DNA of 64,000 bases from Chalara sp. BL73 (lineage: Eukaryota; Ascomycota; Leotiomycetes; Helotiales), in the NCBI GenBank assembly GCA_918026815.1, contig CAKJVC010000013.1, positions 372,001 to 436,000 of the forward strand, in the 5' to 3' direction. The notes under the pieces are model-generated. The model did not search any database. It had not been told where the DNA came from and was given only the letters and a program-made list of their open reading frames with translations. This document shows positions 12,462-23,247 of this stretch, piece by piece. The translations under genes were made by a program, and so were the position numbers. Every line of letters starts with the position of its first letter. Within the stretch, counting starts at the first letter, position 1.

Positions 12462-13581
12462 ATGCTTCTCGGCTCGATCCTTTTTATCATCTCCCTCGCC
12501 GCCGCGAGCGCCATACCTCGTGCTGATGGCGCCTGCACCAACCCGGCCGTTCGGAAGGAGTGGCGCGAGCTCACCGACGCCGAAAAGGCCGAGTATCTCC
12601 GTGCCGCCGTTTGCCTGCGCGGGCTGCCCAAAGAGAAGTACCCCGACGTCGACGTCGTCACCACGAGGCTGGACGACTTGGTCTACACCCACTTTACACT
12701 CAATTCGCAAATCCACTTCGTGGCCAACTTCCTCCCGTGGCACCGCTGGTATGTCAAGCTGCACGAGGATCTGCTGCGCACCGAATGTGGCTTCAACGGT
12801 ACCCAGCCGTACTGGGACTGGAGCATCGACGCCGACGCCAAGAACACGCCCAACTCCCCTCTCTTTGACCCCGTCACCGGCTTCGGCGGCGACGGCAAGC
12901 GCACCAGCAGCGACGAACTGGGCTTCCAGCGTTGCGTGGTCGATGGCCCCTTTGCCAATACGAACCTGACGCTGGGTATGGGGTGGCCTTACGTAAATGA
13001 CAACAGCAACCGCCCGCACTGCTTCACGCGCGAGTTTAACGGCGGTATGGGCACCGATGCGGATGGCAACTCCATTATTGGCGACATGCAGGCAGGGGCG
13101 TACAACTCCAGAGTCATGAACACCATCTACGCCTTCGACAATTTTCCCGCCATGGTTGGCATGCTCGAGGGATTGCCGCACGCACAGAGTTCGTCTTTTT
13201 TTTAATTTGCCTTACCTAGAATATACTAACACATCTGCAGTCCACAGCATCATCTTTGGCGACATGGGCCCCGCCACCTCGCCCAATGAGCCTCTCTTTT
13301 TCCTGCACCACAGCAACATCGACCGCGCCTGGGCTAAGGTATGCCTCATCTGTTTAATTTTTGCTAGCGAAGGGTCCAACTGCTAACCCCGGCTACAGTG
13401 GCAGGGCCGTAATGCTACCCGTCTGGCCGACTATGCCGGCTTCCAAGACACCGACGATACAATTCCGGCCTCAATCACCGATAATATGCCCGTTATGGAG
13501 CTTTCCGATAATGAACCTATTGTTAAGGATTATATGGATACCCAAGCCGGCCCTCTGTGCTATACCTACTCGTCTATGTAA
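12462..13581 (+). CDS. Secreted tyrosinase-like copper enzyme
   Basis: Three exons, 12462-13188, 13241-13338 and 13399-13581, encode 335 residues. The first ~17 residues form a signal peptide (MLLGSILFIISLAAASA). Copper site A is read in YTHFTLNSQIHF and NFLPWHRW (three His); copper site B in LPHAQIHSIIFGDM, created by splicing, and FLHHSNIDRAWAKWQ. Family members oxidise phenols to quinones through a type-3 dicopper centre. The length and lack of a long C-terminal shielding domain resemble short secreted catechol oxidase or o-aminophenol oxidase-like proteins rather than full melanin tyrosinases. The first intron uses donor GTTCGT, the second GTATGC. The coding part is clearly G+C-richer than its flanks. 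The exact substrate cannot be told. Confidence 0.9.
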
Positions 13582-14493
13582 ATGTTGTTGTGGTGGGCTG
13601 GGCGTATGGCGCATTTAACTGGCAGGGAGCCTTAATTGAGTTTATTCTGAAGGATCCAAGAGCTTATACTTCTCATGACCGATGATAGACGCATCGAAAC
13701 AATTGTGAAAAGCGACTGGCATAATTAGAGTCGAGCATAGAATTGCGTTTTCCTACCGGAATAGCTTTTTGCTCTAGCGTGTATAAATAAAATAGAATAC
13801 AAGCTAATACTATCAAAAAAGGCCAGATACAAAAAGTCTAGCACAAAAGTTACTTCCAGGTTGATCGAAAGCTACGTTAAACTATTAACTAACGTTTAAG
13901 CTTTTTTTTTCTTTTACGCTTTATAAATGATATTTATATCCATTGACTTATTTCTGTCACGATTGGGTACAATATCCAGTACTGTAGTCTAGACTAAGGT
14001 GGTTTATAATAACAGCGAGTACGGTACGTGCTGAGCTATAAGAAATGTTTACTGAGGTGGTGTTTTATTATTGGAATCTACCTTAACAATGATTCCCAAA
14101 TCTGAGAACAGCACTCTTCAATTTACGAAGTGTCAATTTTGATCTCCTAGGCTTAACATGCTAGAATTCGGGATAGATTATTTTGATGTAGTCACACGAC
14201 TCTGGTAACCTCTTTTAGCAAGTAGATGGATCTAATATCAGCAATCCCATAAATGCGCCAGTACATGAGTCGAACTATTTAGTTCCCAGACAGCACTTCT
14301 CGGACCTATTCATTGTGACATGGACAAACAGCGGGATGCATAGGTACCGGCTAAGTCGAGGCGTCCTAAGGTCTGGGCACAGCAGCTAGTAGGCAAGGGC
14401 TAAACGGAATTGACTCGATCCAATTTTGATTATACAGGAGGAATCATGGACAGGAATTGTGGATAGGATGATGCCTTCATGACCAGGCCCAGC
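13582..14493. other. Intergenic region, no supported gene
   Basis: AT-rich spacer of about 0.9 kb between the tyrosinase-like gene and the convergent CorA-like gene; no conserved motif seen. It should contain the 3' ends of both transcripts. Confidence 0.5.
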
Positions 14494-15990
14494 TTAATTC
14501 CAACCCAAGGAATTTTCCGCAGCCATAGGCGCGGATATCTCATTGGCGCGCATGCCACTAGCGCGCGTACGCACACTTGATGGCTCCGAGCCTTGACGGC
14601 GATGGTAGATCATTTCAGATCTTTTGGATGAAGTCACCCTTCCACCTCTCATCAAGAGGGGCACTGCTGTCACTCTAATTGGCGATCGACCCCTTTCCTC
14701 CTCCTCCACACTCCCAGGACTTTTAGTCTGAGATTCACAGCCTCTCAAACCTTTCGGTCTATTGTGCCACGCCGATATTACCCGTGGTATGATTAATGTA
14801 ATCACGATGGTGACTAGAAGTGCAGAAACTGCCCCTAGAGGGTACCACTTAGGACTAATAGTCGTGATACTAAAAATGGCCTGTGAACCTTTTAGCTTTG
14901 TTAAGGCGCCGAAGCGGATGACTTACAGCCACGAGTGATACCGGTAAGAAGACGAATCCCATGTAGGTTAGTCGAGCGACGGACTGGCCAATCGAGATCT
15001 GCTCGACAGAAACTATCATTGCCATCAAATTTTGCAATTGCTCGAGTATTCCTTGCACAACTAGAAGATCATGACTCAAAGCTTTGTCCATTTGGTTGCA
15101 CCTTGAGATAAAGCCGACTTCAGCAGCATCTTGCTCAAGGCAACGAAATTCGAGATACCTCTCTGATGCGAGATATATGATTTCTTTGAGTGAGTTTTGT
15201 TGTATCAGCAGTGACTCCCGCAACAGGATGTTGGTTGCCATTGCTCTGTTCAACCTCCGCATGCGTTGAAGTACATTGCCTGTGAAATTCTCCTCATTAA
15301 CTTCGATGCTTCTGTCCTTCAGCTCCCAAGCTGCTGCATTCCAGATGCCTACCCAGTCTGAAAGAATGATATTTAGGTCATGGTAAATCCACTCAGGACA
15401 CGCGACAAGCCGTTGCCATCGACGTTGACTGGAGTAGTGTTGTTGAACACGGAGAACGTCTGATGTCAACCACTTGCCGAAAACCAGGACCGCAGAGCTA
15501 GAACGAGAAACAGCACCCGACCAAACAGCAAATGGCCAGGATTGGACCTCGGCATCAGCCAGGATATACATTGGCTGGCTTTGTCGGAGGAGGGGATCCT
15601 TTACCAGGCGCACATAATTGTGTACAAATGATAATTTATGAATGTCATCCCATTCCGGTACCGTTGACGATCCTGGAGAGAATGCACCCGTAGACCGAAG
15701 ATAGTTGAGCAAAGAAGGTGGGAAATTGTCAAAGCTGTTCCAGCTCGCCTCATAACTGCCTGGGCAATTTACAAGACTGCATACGCCTTAGTCAAGAACG
15801 GAACTGTCATTGTCACTTCTACGTACCAAAGGAACATGCCGACTTCATAAGGCCGGCCAAAGCTGGTTACGAAAGAATCGATCGGTGCAGCTGAGTTACA
15901 CTCACAGACCAGGCATGAGGTGACCGGTGACCAGTGGCATACATATATCTCTGCAGGAGGTGTAGGCGAGGCTGGGAGTTGAGTAGCCAT
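14494..15990 (-). CDS. CorA-like membrane protein (Mg2+ transporter superfamily-like)
   Basis: Three exons on the minus strand, 15990-15827, 15755-14927 and 14880-14494, give 459 residues. The short last intron (14926-14881, 46 nt, donor GTAAGT, acceptor TTCACAG) falls inside the membrane region; the acceptor was chosen because it restores SLVAAIFSITTISPKWYPLG, the pattern expected between the two CorA helices. Family signs are EASWNSFDNFP and LLNYLRSTGAF in the N-terminal part, a long helical coiled stretch, then two C-terminal membrane helices (SVARLTYMGFVFLPVSLVA and GAVSALLVTIVITLIIP) and a basic tail. I do not see the GMN motif of true Mg2+ channels, so this is one of the many fungal CorA-like proteins of unknown function, not a proven transporter. 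Confidence 0.75.
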
Positions 15991-16555
15991 ACTACTTGGT
16001 CTTATCTCTCTCAGTTGCGCGATGTTTCCGATGTATGACTTGATATCAACACTACGACGTGTGATGTGATGAAATTCAGCTTTTATGCGAACCGAGATTT
16101 AGGGGTAAGCCACCAGCGCCATGATGGCTGTGCAATGTACCACACTTTGGCAGAACGCAAGGCTGACAGTATAACCTGGTGAAGGCACATCAGGACATAA
16201 AATTGAGTCGTTTTTATTTTAAATAAAAAAAATAACAGTCTACTACTTAGCAAATCAAAGTTATACAATTGTATAATATCGTTTTTTATATCATGCAAAA
16301 TAAACCGTACTGTCATGGTCACGAGTCCCAGGAACTATAAGGCCACAGGAGGCGGCTTTTGGGAAGGTACTGATGCCCAGAACTAGGAAGGTGCCTAGGA
16401 CACTATACTATCGTTATAAGGAGTTATTAAGCTTCTAGCAAAAACAGTGAACTTGCGTATGTAAATTTTAGGTTGCAGTAATTAACTTGTAGTCACTGGG
16501 CGACAATTTTTGTAACTTAATTAAAGAGCATGCAGTTTATTTTGCGTTATATATA
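15991..16555. other. Intergenic region, no supported gene
   Basis: AT-rich spacer upstream of the CorA-like gene. It ends at the TA dinucleotide that precedes the transposon terminus at 16556. No other feature is seen. Confidence 0.45.
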
Positions 16556-16895
16556 CAGTCAAACGTGGTTATATCGGAACACTCGGTTCCAGGCTAACTT
16601 CCGATATAAGGAGGTTTCCGATGTATCCAGGCTCTATATACCGATTCTTGAAAATCTATGTTCGTAAAGACCAAAAAAGTCGTAGAGAGTCTCGCAGTCA
16701 TTTTCAAGCACCCTCGTCTAGTGGAAATCCAAGGTCAGCAAACTCTGTGTCGGTGAAAAAGCACGGATCCACAGGCTCTGCTCTGCTTAAGTTGTAGTAT
16801 CCCATAAGCATTCCAGCTAGAATTAGGCGAATGTAGTGTTCTCTTATTTGCAGCCCAAAACATGCAATAAATTTAGTGTGCATCGCAGCATACAC
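16556..16895 (-). mobile_element. Remnant of a pogo/Fot-type DNA transposon
   Basis: At 16556, directly after a TA dinucleotide, begins a CAGTCAAACGTGGTTATATC terminus followed by short repeats of TTCCGATATAAGGAGG type. This is the form of the terminal repeats of fungal pogo/Fot transposons of the Tc1-mariner superfamily, which insert at TA. An open frame on the minus strand (16895-16704, ending with YYNLSRAEPVDPCFFTDTEF) looks like the C-terminal end of a DDE_1 transposase, placed as expected next to this terminus. No matching right terminus was found before the gene at 17.6 kb, so the element is truncated. The terminus is good evidence; the transposase identity is less sure. Confidence 0.6.
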
Positions 16896-17617
16896 TGCTC
16901 TTAGCGTGGCTTTTTGACCCTGTTCCTCAAACTCTTAATTGATGCAGATCAATCAACACCGAAAAGTGAGCGAGCAAGTAGCTATCTCCGGTAGATCTTC
17001 GCCAACAATTATTCTCCACTAGTCTTCTCTGAGGAACAATAAACACTGACTAAGTACCACCGAATAAAATCTCGTATTACGACTAACGTAAAACCCTCAT
17101 GATTCCCCATTTTACCTTTTAGCATTGATCGTCATATCGAGTATTCTCTGAAATTACCAGTCAAAGAGGATTGTCGATATTGTCTGCGAGCTGGGGTGCG
17201 AGCACAACCTTGCTACGTCTATTAAGTATACTTTTGTTTCAGCAGCTTTTAGCATTCTCTTTTTTCTGCGCTGCTATAGTTTTCCAGACCTCCCGCCTGG
17301 TGAAATTTAGGATTTCATAACGCAAGATTATGATTCTCATGGAATAACTTCACACCTATTCACTATAACGGATCCGTTCAACATCACAGATTAGGAGCTC
17401 AAGTTATAATAAGGTAGGGAAGGCAGATATTATTTTTGCATGCAATGAATTTGTTAGCCGCAGACTTTCGCAGCGATGACATACAATTACAATAAGAAAT
17501 TAATAGTGACACTGCCTAAAAAGCTAGTAAGAGCAACGGATACTTCATCAGAAAGATGGTACGTAGACTACAGTCACAGCCCCAATCTTTCCTTCGCCGC
17601 TTTGAAAAAGTTTGCGG
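16896..17617. other. Intergenic region, possibly more transposon remains
   Basis: AT-rich, no coding region seen. Part of it may be the eroded interior of the transposon whose end lies at 16556, but I cannot show this from the sequence. Confidence 0.35.
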
Positions 17618-19255
17618 TTAATATGGTTCCTTCCTCGACTTCCAATTTCTCCCTATGATTTGATAATGGGTTAGCAGATTCAAGAACCATCTTGTTTCGG
17701 AGGATAAAATGGAGTAAGCAAGAATACTTACAGACACACCGAGCAAAGTCGATTCCAATCGGTAGAGTGGAGGAGACCGCTAGGACTTGACCCAGGCCCC
17801 AGCCGTCTAGAAACCAATTCTTGTTTAGTATAGTCAGTAATTCGTTTCGGAAGCGCATGTAGAAGATGAGAAGTGTCCAGGTCCCACCCGCAATTATAAC
17901 CATATCCAAACAAGCCAAAGTGTCCGAAACACAGCGATATATCGGATGGCTCCTCTCGAATCGATCAAGAGTTTTATGAAATTTTTGTTTTTCCTTATCG
18001 CTAGCGTACCGGTGCTGGCGGTTGAAATTTCTTTCCTTTTTTCGGCCAATGCAGCACCTGGTTACAAGCAGGATCGGGAACCTGACAACGCAGTAGCTCG
18101 TCAATATAATTAAGGTGTTCCTGAGATTGCTCTGGGTTAAAGTATACTGGAAGTCGCAAATAGTGTTAGAGTATTTCTCAAAGCTAGGTCCTTGTTCTTG
18201 AGAGTAGAGATAAATGTATATGCCAGATGCATAGATCAAAATGAGGCTAACTAAGACCAAAACCCCAGAGACTAAAGTTGACTTGGTACGCCGACGAGGT
18301 GGCCTCTGATTATAGTGTGCATTGTTATCGGAATTGCTCGACAATTTGTTCTGTATTCGGCGAAGGCATGCACCAACCCTGTACGCCCATAGGGATGAGC
18401 TTAAGGAACACGCCACAAGCCAGCCTGCTAATAAAAGGTCTTTTCGGAACACAAGCCTGAGCCCACTTCCTGAGAAATAGTGTACAAAAAGAGCAACCGG
18501 CAAGGCTAGATTAAAAACTACTATGGTGTCGGAAAACCCGTCAAAAGCGTCTTTGACACTGGAATAGATAATTCGAAGAAGAGATTTAGATTGTTGCCGT
18601 TGAGCCCGGTGGCGACGATTGGATCCGTTACAGCACAGAATGCGAGAGCCTTCAAGAAGTACGATAAGTGAGTAGAGAGCTAAAGTAGCAGCTTGGAAGA
18701 AAAGGAAGATATACATCTGTACGTTAATTTTGATTAGCCTTCTTGGGCTTTCTAGCAACTACTAAAGTAAATTTGGTCAAGACTTACTCCCGGCCCATTC
18801 AGGTCTGCAAGCTGATCCGACTCTACGCCAATATGGCAAGTTTCATTTTTGCAAAATCGAGACGGCTGATCAATGACGAAGTCAAAGTAGGGAATGTTGA
18901 GTCTCGTGGTTTTGTCGCTAGCATTAAATGTCTTGATGGTGTTGGCATAAAGCGAGCGGCTTTGGTATTCCCAATCAAGAATCTCACCAACAGTGGGAAC
19001 AAGCCTTAGAGATAGCGGAAGAGCGTTCCGGAAGTATGCCTCAGTAGCGTTCCCTCCGAGTGAAGATGGAATCCAGAAAGTGACATTGTACCTGCTGTCG
19101 GTCCCGTTGGGAGCAGTATTGAAGGGGCCTATGTCCATGTCAAACCATGAACGAAAGAAGTCGGCAACAAGGCTACAGTTCGACGAGAAGTTGAGCGATT
19201 GAAAGGGGGGTGGTGACCATTGGATTTGGGTAGTAAATGTATCGTTAAGAGCCAT
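17618..19255 (-). CDS. Uncharacterised fungal membrane protein with N-terminal ectodomain
   Basis: Minus-strand gene. Exon 1 (19255-18788) encodes an Asn-rich extracellular-type domain with many N-x-S/T sites and Cys (SSNCS, CKNETCHIGV), ending DLNGPG. After a 71-nt intron (18787-18717, donor GTAAGT) exon 2 begins MYIFLFFQAATLALYSLIVL and contains six or more membrane helices. The join GPG-MYIFLFFQ is typical of a large uncharacterised Pezizomycotina family. A third exon is likely: donor GTAAGT at 17731, branch GCTAAC and acceptor ATAG at 17653, ending at 17618; if unspliced the frame runs on to 17574. The start is uncertain. A signal-like frame from an ATG at 19343 is one base out of register with the ectodomain, so the N-terminus may have another exon or a frameshift. 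Function unknown. Confidence 0.65.
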
Positions 19256-19719
19256 TACACGTATGAGAAAAAACGACTGAAAAAGCAAAAGTATTGGCGA
19301 TAAACGTGAGGAGATTGAGGAGAACGTTTAAAATGATAAGCATGATGCTAGGCCTCACAACATCTTTTTATCATTGCAAATGTGAAACAGGAGTGAGGCA
19401 CAAGGTCAATGCAAATATAGAATGCTACCGCTAGGCCTTACCAAAAGCCTCCTCAACTTCACTAGATGCGTGAAGACAGCCTTAACATAGTGTGGTGGCA
19501 ATGTGGCTGGTGCCAAGCTAATTTTCTAGTGGCTGTGCGTAATTGTCCCACAACATGAATCGCGATAGGCGCTTCTCGACGACCAGTGTAGTCAGCCTGT
19601 TTAAAGCCTCTCATTTTTATAGATCCATTGGTTGTTCAGCCGGCCTGGCTGCGGCTTCCCTTCGCAAGACGGCCCTTGAGAACAGTCGACTTGTCGATAC
19701 ACGTAACAAAGCACGGCCC

Positions 19720-19847
19720 GAATATTGACCACCACATATTAGCGTAGAGTAGTCGATAATGTGTGGTATTCGCTAACATTCGTGAGACGATCGAGTGACG
19801 CGAGGCTGGACGTCGAAAGTACAGCACCAATAAAATCGTTGAAGGTT
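19720..19847 (+). repeat. Dispersed repeat, copy 1, with internal hairpin
   Basis: About 128 bp almost identical (by eye about 90%) to 22830-22958 and in the same orientation. It runs from TATTGACCACCACATATTA to AAAATCGTTGAAGGTT. Inside, ACCACATATTA and TAATGTGTGGT form an imperfect 11-bp inverted repeat around a ~15-base loop, and further short palindromes (CGATCG, GACGTC) follow. Most differences between the copies are A/G transitions. The flanking sequence after GAAGGTT is unrelated in the two copies, so this is the repeat boundary. It may be a small non-autonomous element. Confidence 0.8.
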
Positions 19848-20289
19848 AGCTATGCTCTTTAGGGGCTGCGGTCAACGTTGTACGCGTTAAGTTGTTGATC
19901 GGTTAGCGCGCTGCAAGCGTATGGGACGGAACGGACCTCAGCCTCCCCCAAGTTTAAACGTAACTTCCCCAGTTATGACGCCACTATGCCTACTGGTTTC
20001 CTGATTTATCACGTTCCGAAATTTCATTCGCTTTACAACGCATTCTAGAAATTGGCCGCTGTAACCGTCAGAACTAAGTTAGTCCTATGTATGCCGCTTA
20101 TTCCCATAGTAAGCCAGCCACCTCTGCTGCTCATTATTCCATTCTCTATTATGCAGAGTGTAGTATGGCATTTAGGGGTCGATATATCATGATAATACTA
20201 TCGCTGTCAACCAATATCCGCTGTTGGTGCCTGAGGTATGAAAACCATAACCGAGCCTAAGGCCAGAGTCAAGCGCGATCACTTCTTCG

Positions 20290-20297
20290 TATAAATA
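20290..20297 (+). promoter_or_regulatory. TATA box (TATAAATA) of the kinase gene
   Basis: TATAAATA lies 48 bp upstream of the ATG at 20338. It fits a core promoter with a very short 5' leader, or one serving the internal ATG that begins MASRTPSPP. Confidence 0.4.
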
Positions 20298-20337
20298 GGG
20301 TAGGGATATCGAGACAACCTTACAAACATCTCTGCTC

Positions 20338-21916
20338 ATGATGAACTCTTATATATACTTGCTGAAATCCATTCATTATAACCTCAAGAGGTCCAGTAAT
20401 TTTTGCATCACAACGAAAGCAAGTATAAGAATGATGGCGTCCCGCACTCCATCACCGCCTATTGGTTTCCCCAAGTCGAGATTTGTGGTGCTGAACACAG
20501 AGGATAAGATCGAGGAAGAGACTCTTCCATTGTATAATCCTGTCAAGTATTATCCTGTTCATGTTGGTGAGGTTTTCGGGTCGAGATACCAAGTGATCAC
20601 AAAACTTGGCTATGGCGTAAATTCAACGGTTTGGTTATGCCGAGACCACAAGTAAGGCATCATCAGATCTGACAGTTTTGATGGAAAGACGAACCTCTGA
20701 TGAATCAATAGTGACCACCGATATCTTACGCTCAAAGTGCGGGTTCGGACGAAGCAGCATGATTCACTCGAGCAGCATGACGACCAGGAAAGTGCAATAT
20801 CTCACCATCTCGAGAATTGCTCCCTTGAACACTCCGGAAGGACCATGATCCGCCAGGTCCTTGACTCCTTTAACATTATTGGCCCAAGTGGGACGCATAA
20901 ATGCCTCCTGTATCAGCCGCTTTGGTGGAGTTTTGCAGCATTCCAGGATCTTCTTCCGGAGAAGCGGTTCCCAAGAGATCTAGTTCAGCAATGCACTCAG
21001 CTCCTCTTGATAGCCTTAGATTTTCTACACAAATGCGACGTCGTTCATACGGGTGAGCTCTCAATTAGGTATAATCCTGATAGAGACTGATTGTACTATA
21101 GATCTCTCGCCTAATAACGTATTGATGCGAATCAAAGACGAATCTATCCTCCCCAAGTTCGCACAGGAAGAGATTGAACAACCTTTCGCCAGGATGGTGC
21201 GGCTAGATCGTACTATTTATATCTCACGGCCAATGCCGGTGAGCCCTGGTCAACCAGTTCTCTGCGATTTTGGTGAGGCTCGAGTTGGCCGTCATAAACA
21301 CACAGGTAACATCATGCCGCGCATCATGCGAGCTCCAGAGGTCATCTTGGGGATAGAATGGAATTGTAAAGTGGATATTTGGGCACTTGGAATTATGGTG
21401 AGTGTTCTGTTATGTCAAGTCTCCAGTAGTCCGTTGCCGCTTCCTTACTCGTATATTTGGTACGAGTTGCATCACTTAGATTTTGCTAACCTCGCCTTCT
21501 ATAGACATGGTATCTCCTCGAAGGTGATCACTTATTCTCCGTCGAAAAGGAAGGCATCCTAGAGGACGAACAGCACCTTGCAGAGATGGTGTCTCTCCTA
21601 GGCCCTCCACCTAAATCTCTTCTCGAACGGAGCGAGAAATGTGGCAAGTATTGGGATACTGAAGGTGAGGACCCCCTTAGATGGAGGATAATTACATTTC
21701 AGATCACGCCCAAGTATAGGCTGACACGCAACAGGGAATTGGAGAGGCTCTATTCCCATTCCTGAGCAGTCTTTTGAATCCCGAGAACAGCTGCTCGATA
21801 ATACATCCAAGACCGCCCTTATAAAGTTTCTACGTAGGGCGTTACGCTGGGTACCAGAGGAGCGGCCGGATGCTGAGGAACTGGCTTTCGACGAATTCCT
21901 GATGGAATATCAGTAA
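20338..21916 (+). CDS. SRPK-like serine/threonine protein kinase
   Basis: Five exons (20338-20651, 20712-21052, 21102-21397, 21505-21664, 21735-21916) join in frame to 430 residues. The kinase domain starts with GSRYQVITKLGYGVNSTVWL (Gly-rich loop). YLTLKVRV carries the ATP-binding Lys, VVHTDLSPNNVLM is the catalytic loop with HTD in place of HRD, CDFGEARVG is the DFG motif, then APEVILGIEW, KVDIWALGIM and a C-terminal PEERPDAEEL helix. This layout (PVHVGEVFGSRY start, split lobe, short insert) is that of fungal SRPK-like kinases, a family expanded in Pezizomycotina and mostly of unknown target. The first 33 residues are basic and hydrophobic and could be a mitochondrial-type leader; MASRTPSPP is the alternative start. 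The gene is bracketed by two copies of a dispersed repeat. Confidence 0.85.
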
Positions 21917-23247
21917 GGTTTACCATAGTAAAGCTATGGGTATGTTTGTACAAAGCCCCCTAATTGTCGGAAATATATGTTCACGTTCCTTATTGCAATA
22001 TGGGCTAGCATATAATTTCCACAGCCACACTACTCGGCCGATTTCTCATATCTTGGTCAAGGCTCTCAATCACCCTAATCTATTATTTTCGGTCTTCCAA
22101 CAACGCGAAAATTATTATAACTGATCTTCACCAGTGACTTATCCGCCATCCGTATTTAGGTAGCGTGTTGTATTAGATGGGGTATATATGCACAAGTTTT
22201 ACGACCTTTTACTCTATGTCCGCAATGTCGCTACGCTGAAGTAATATCCTACAAATCGAAAACACCTAATCTCGCCTTGCAGGGCCTAATGGTCTTAAAA
22301 CGCTAAAATCAACGGGCATGGCGCCGGGAACTCATGCTTTAAGAAGCGGTGGTGGGTCTTTCTATATAAATAACTGATCTCAGGCCAGGTAACATGAAGC
22401 AAAACCTCCGACTCGAAGAATTTGGAGCTGCTATTCCCAGACTTGGATGTGAAATACACTTAGGTTCAACGCATAAGATATTCGTAATGAGATGTCATGA
22501 AGTAAGGGTCATATCCAAGCGCGCTTTCAGAATGCTGGCTGTGTAGCAACCTTTTGCTTCCTCGATTATATTAGAGAAAGTTGGACCCGGATTGTTCACG
22601 GAGATAGGCAAGCGATGGAAATAGTAGATCGAGGCATGGTGAACGCCTCAAGGCGTAAGGCAGGGGTTGTAGGCAGAAAGGAAAGCTGGCTGATAAGGGT
22701 TCAACTTGGCGCATGACCGCGGCATCCCTGTGTGCGAGAATTGGCTGAAGCTGCTGTACAGTAGGCTGCGCAAAAAATCCAATCCTAGCTACGTAACCAC
22801 ACGTTCGGTCATAGAATATTGCCCATACCGATTATTGACCACCACATATTAAGCGTGGAGTTGTCGATAATGTGTGATGCTCGCTAACATTCGTGGGACG
22901 ATCGAGTGACGCGAGGCTGGCCGTCGAAAGTACAGCGCCAATAAGATCGTTGAAGGTTCCTCGGCAACCCTGAGGGAGCCTATAAACTTTGTATATATGC
23001 CTAGTCACTAGCTTACGCTAGAGGATACTATGCTAGAAGCCATGCTCTAGCGTCCTTTTTCGGTATCGGAGTTTAGAAGGTCACGTGGCGCCTGTAGCAT
23101 AATCCCCGCTAAGACTTAAAATAGAATTACTATTATTATTAATCGATGTGGAGACGCTTCAGTCAAAAAGCTACTCCCTTCTCAGCCTCTACTCCCTCGT
23201 TTCTCCTCTCTTCCTTCCTTCCTATACCCATTTCTTACTTTCCCAAA
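21917..23247. other. Intergenic region carrying repeat copy 2
   Basis: No gene is supported. It contains the second copy of the ~128-bp repeat (22830-22958) and the promoter of the reductase gene at 23248. Confidence 0.45.
22830..22958 (+). repeat. Dispersed repeat, copy 2, with internal hairpin
   Basis: Second copy of the repeat at 19720-19847, same orientation, about 3.1 kb further on. The internal imperfect hairpin (ACCACATATTA ... TAATGTGTGAT) is kept. It has G at several positions where copy 1 has A, so copy 1 may have suffered G-to-A changes. Confidence 0.8.

Larger units (their letters stand above)
19256..20337. other. Intergenic region carrying repeat copy 1
   Basis: No gene is supported. 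It contains the first copy of the ~128-bp repeat (19720-19847) and, at its right end, the promoter of the kinase gene. Confidence 0.45.

Noticed and set aside
12438..13181. 247-codon minus-strand open frame over the tyrosinase-like gene
   Set aside because: The plus strand has complete copper-site motifs; the minus frame is a high-G+C shadow.
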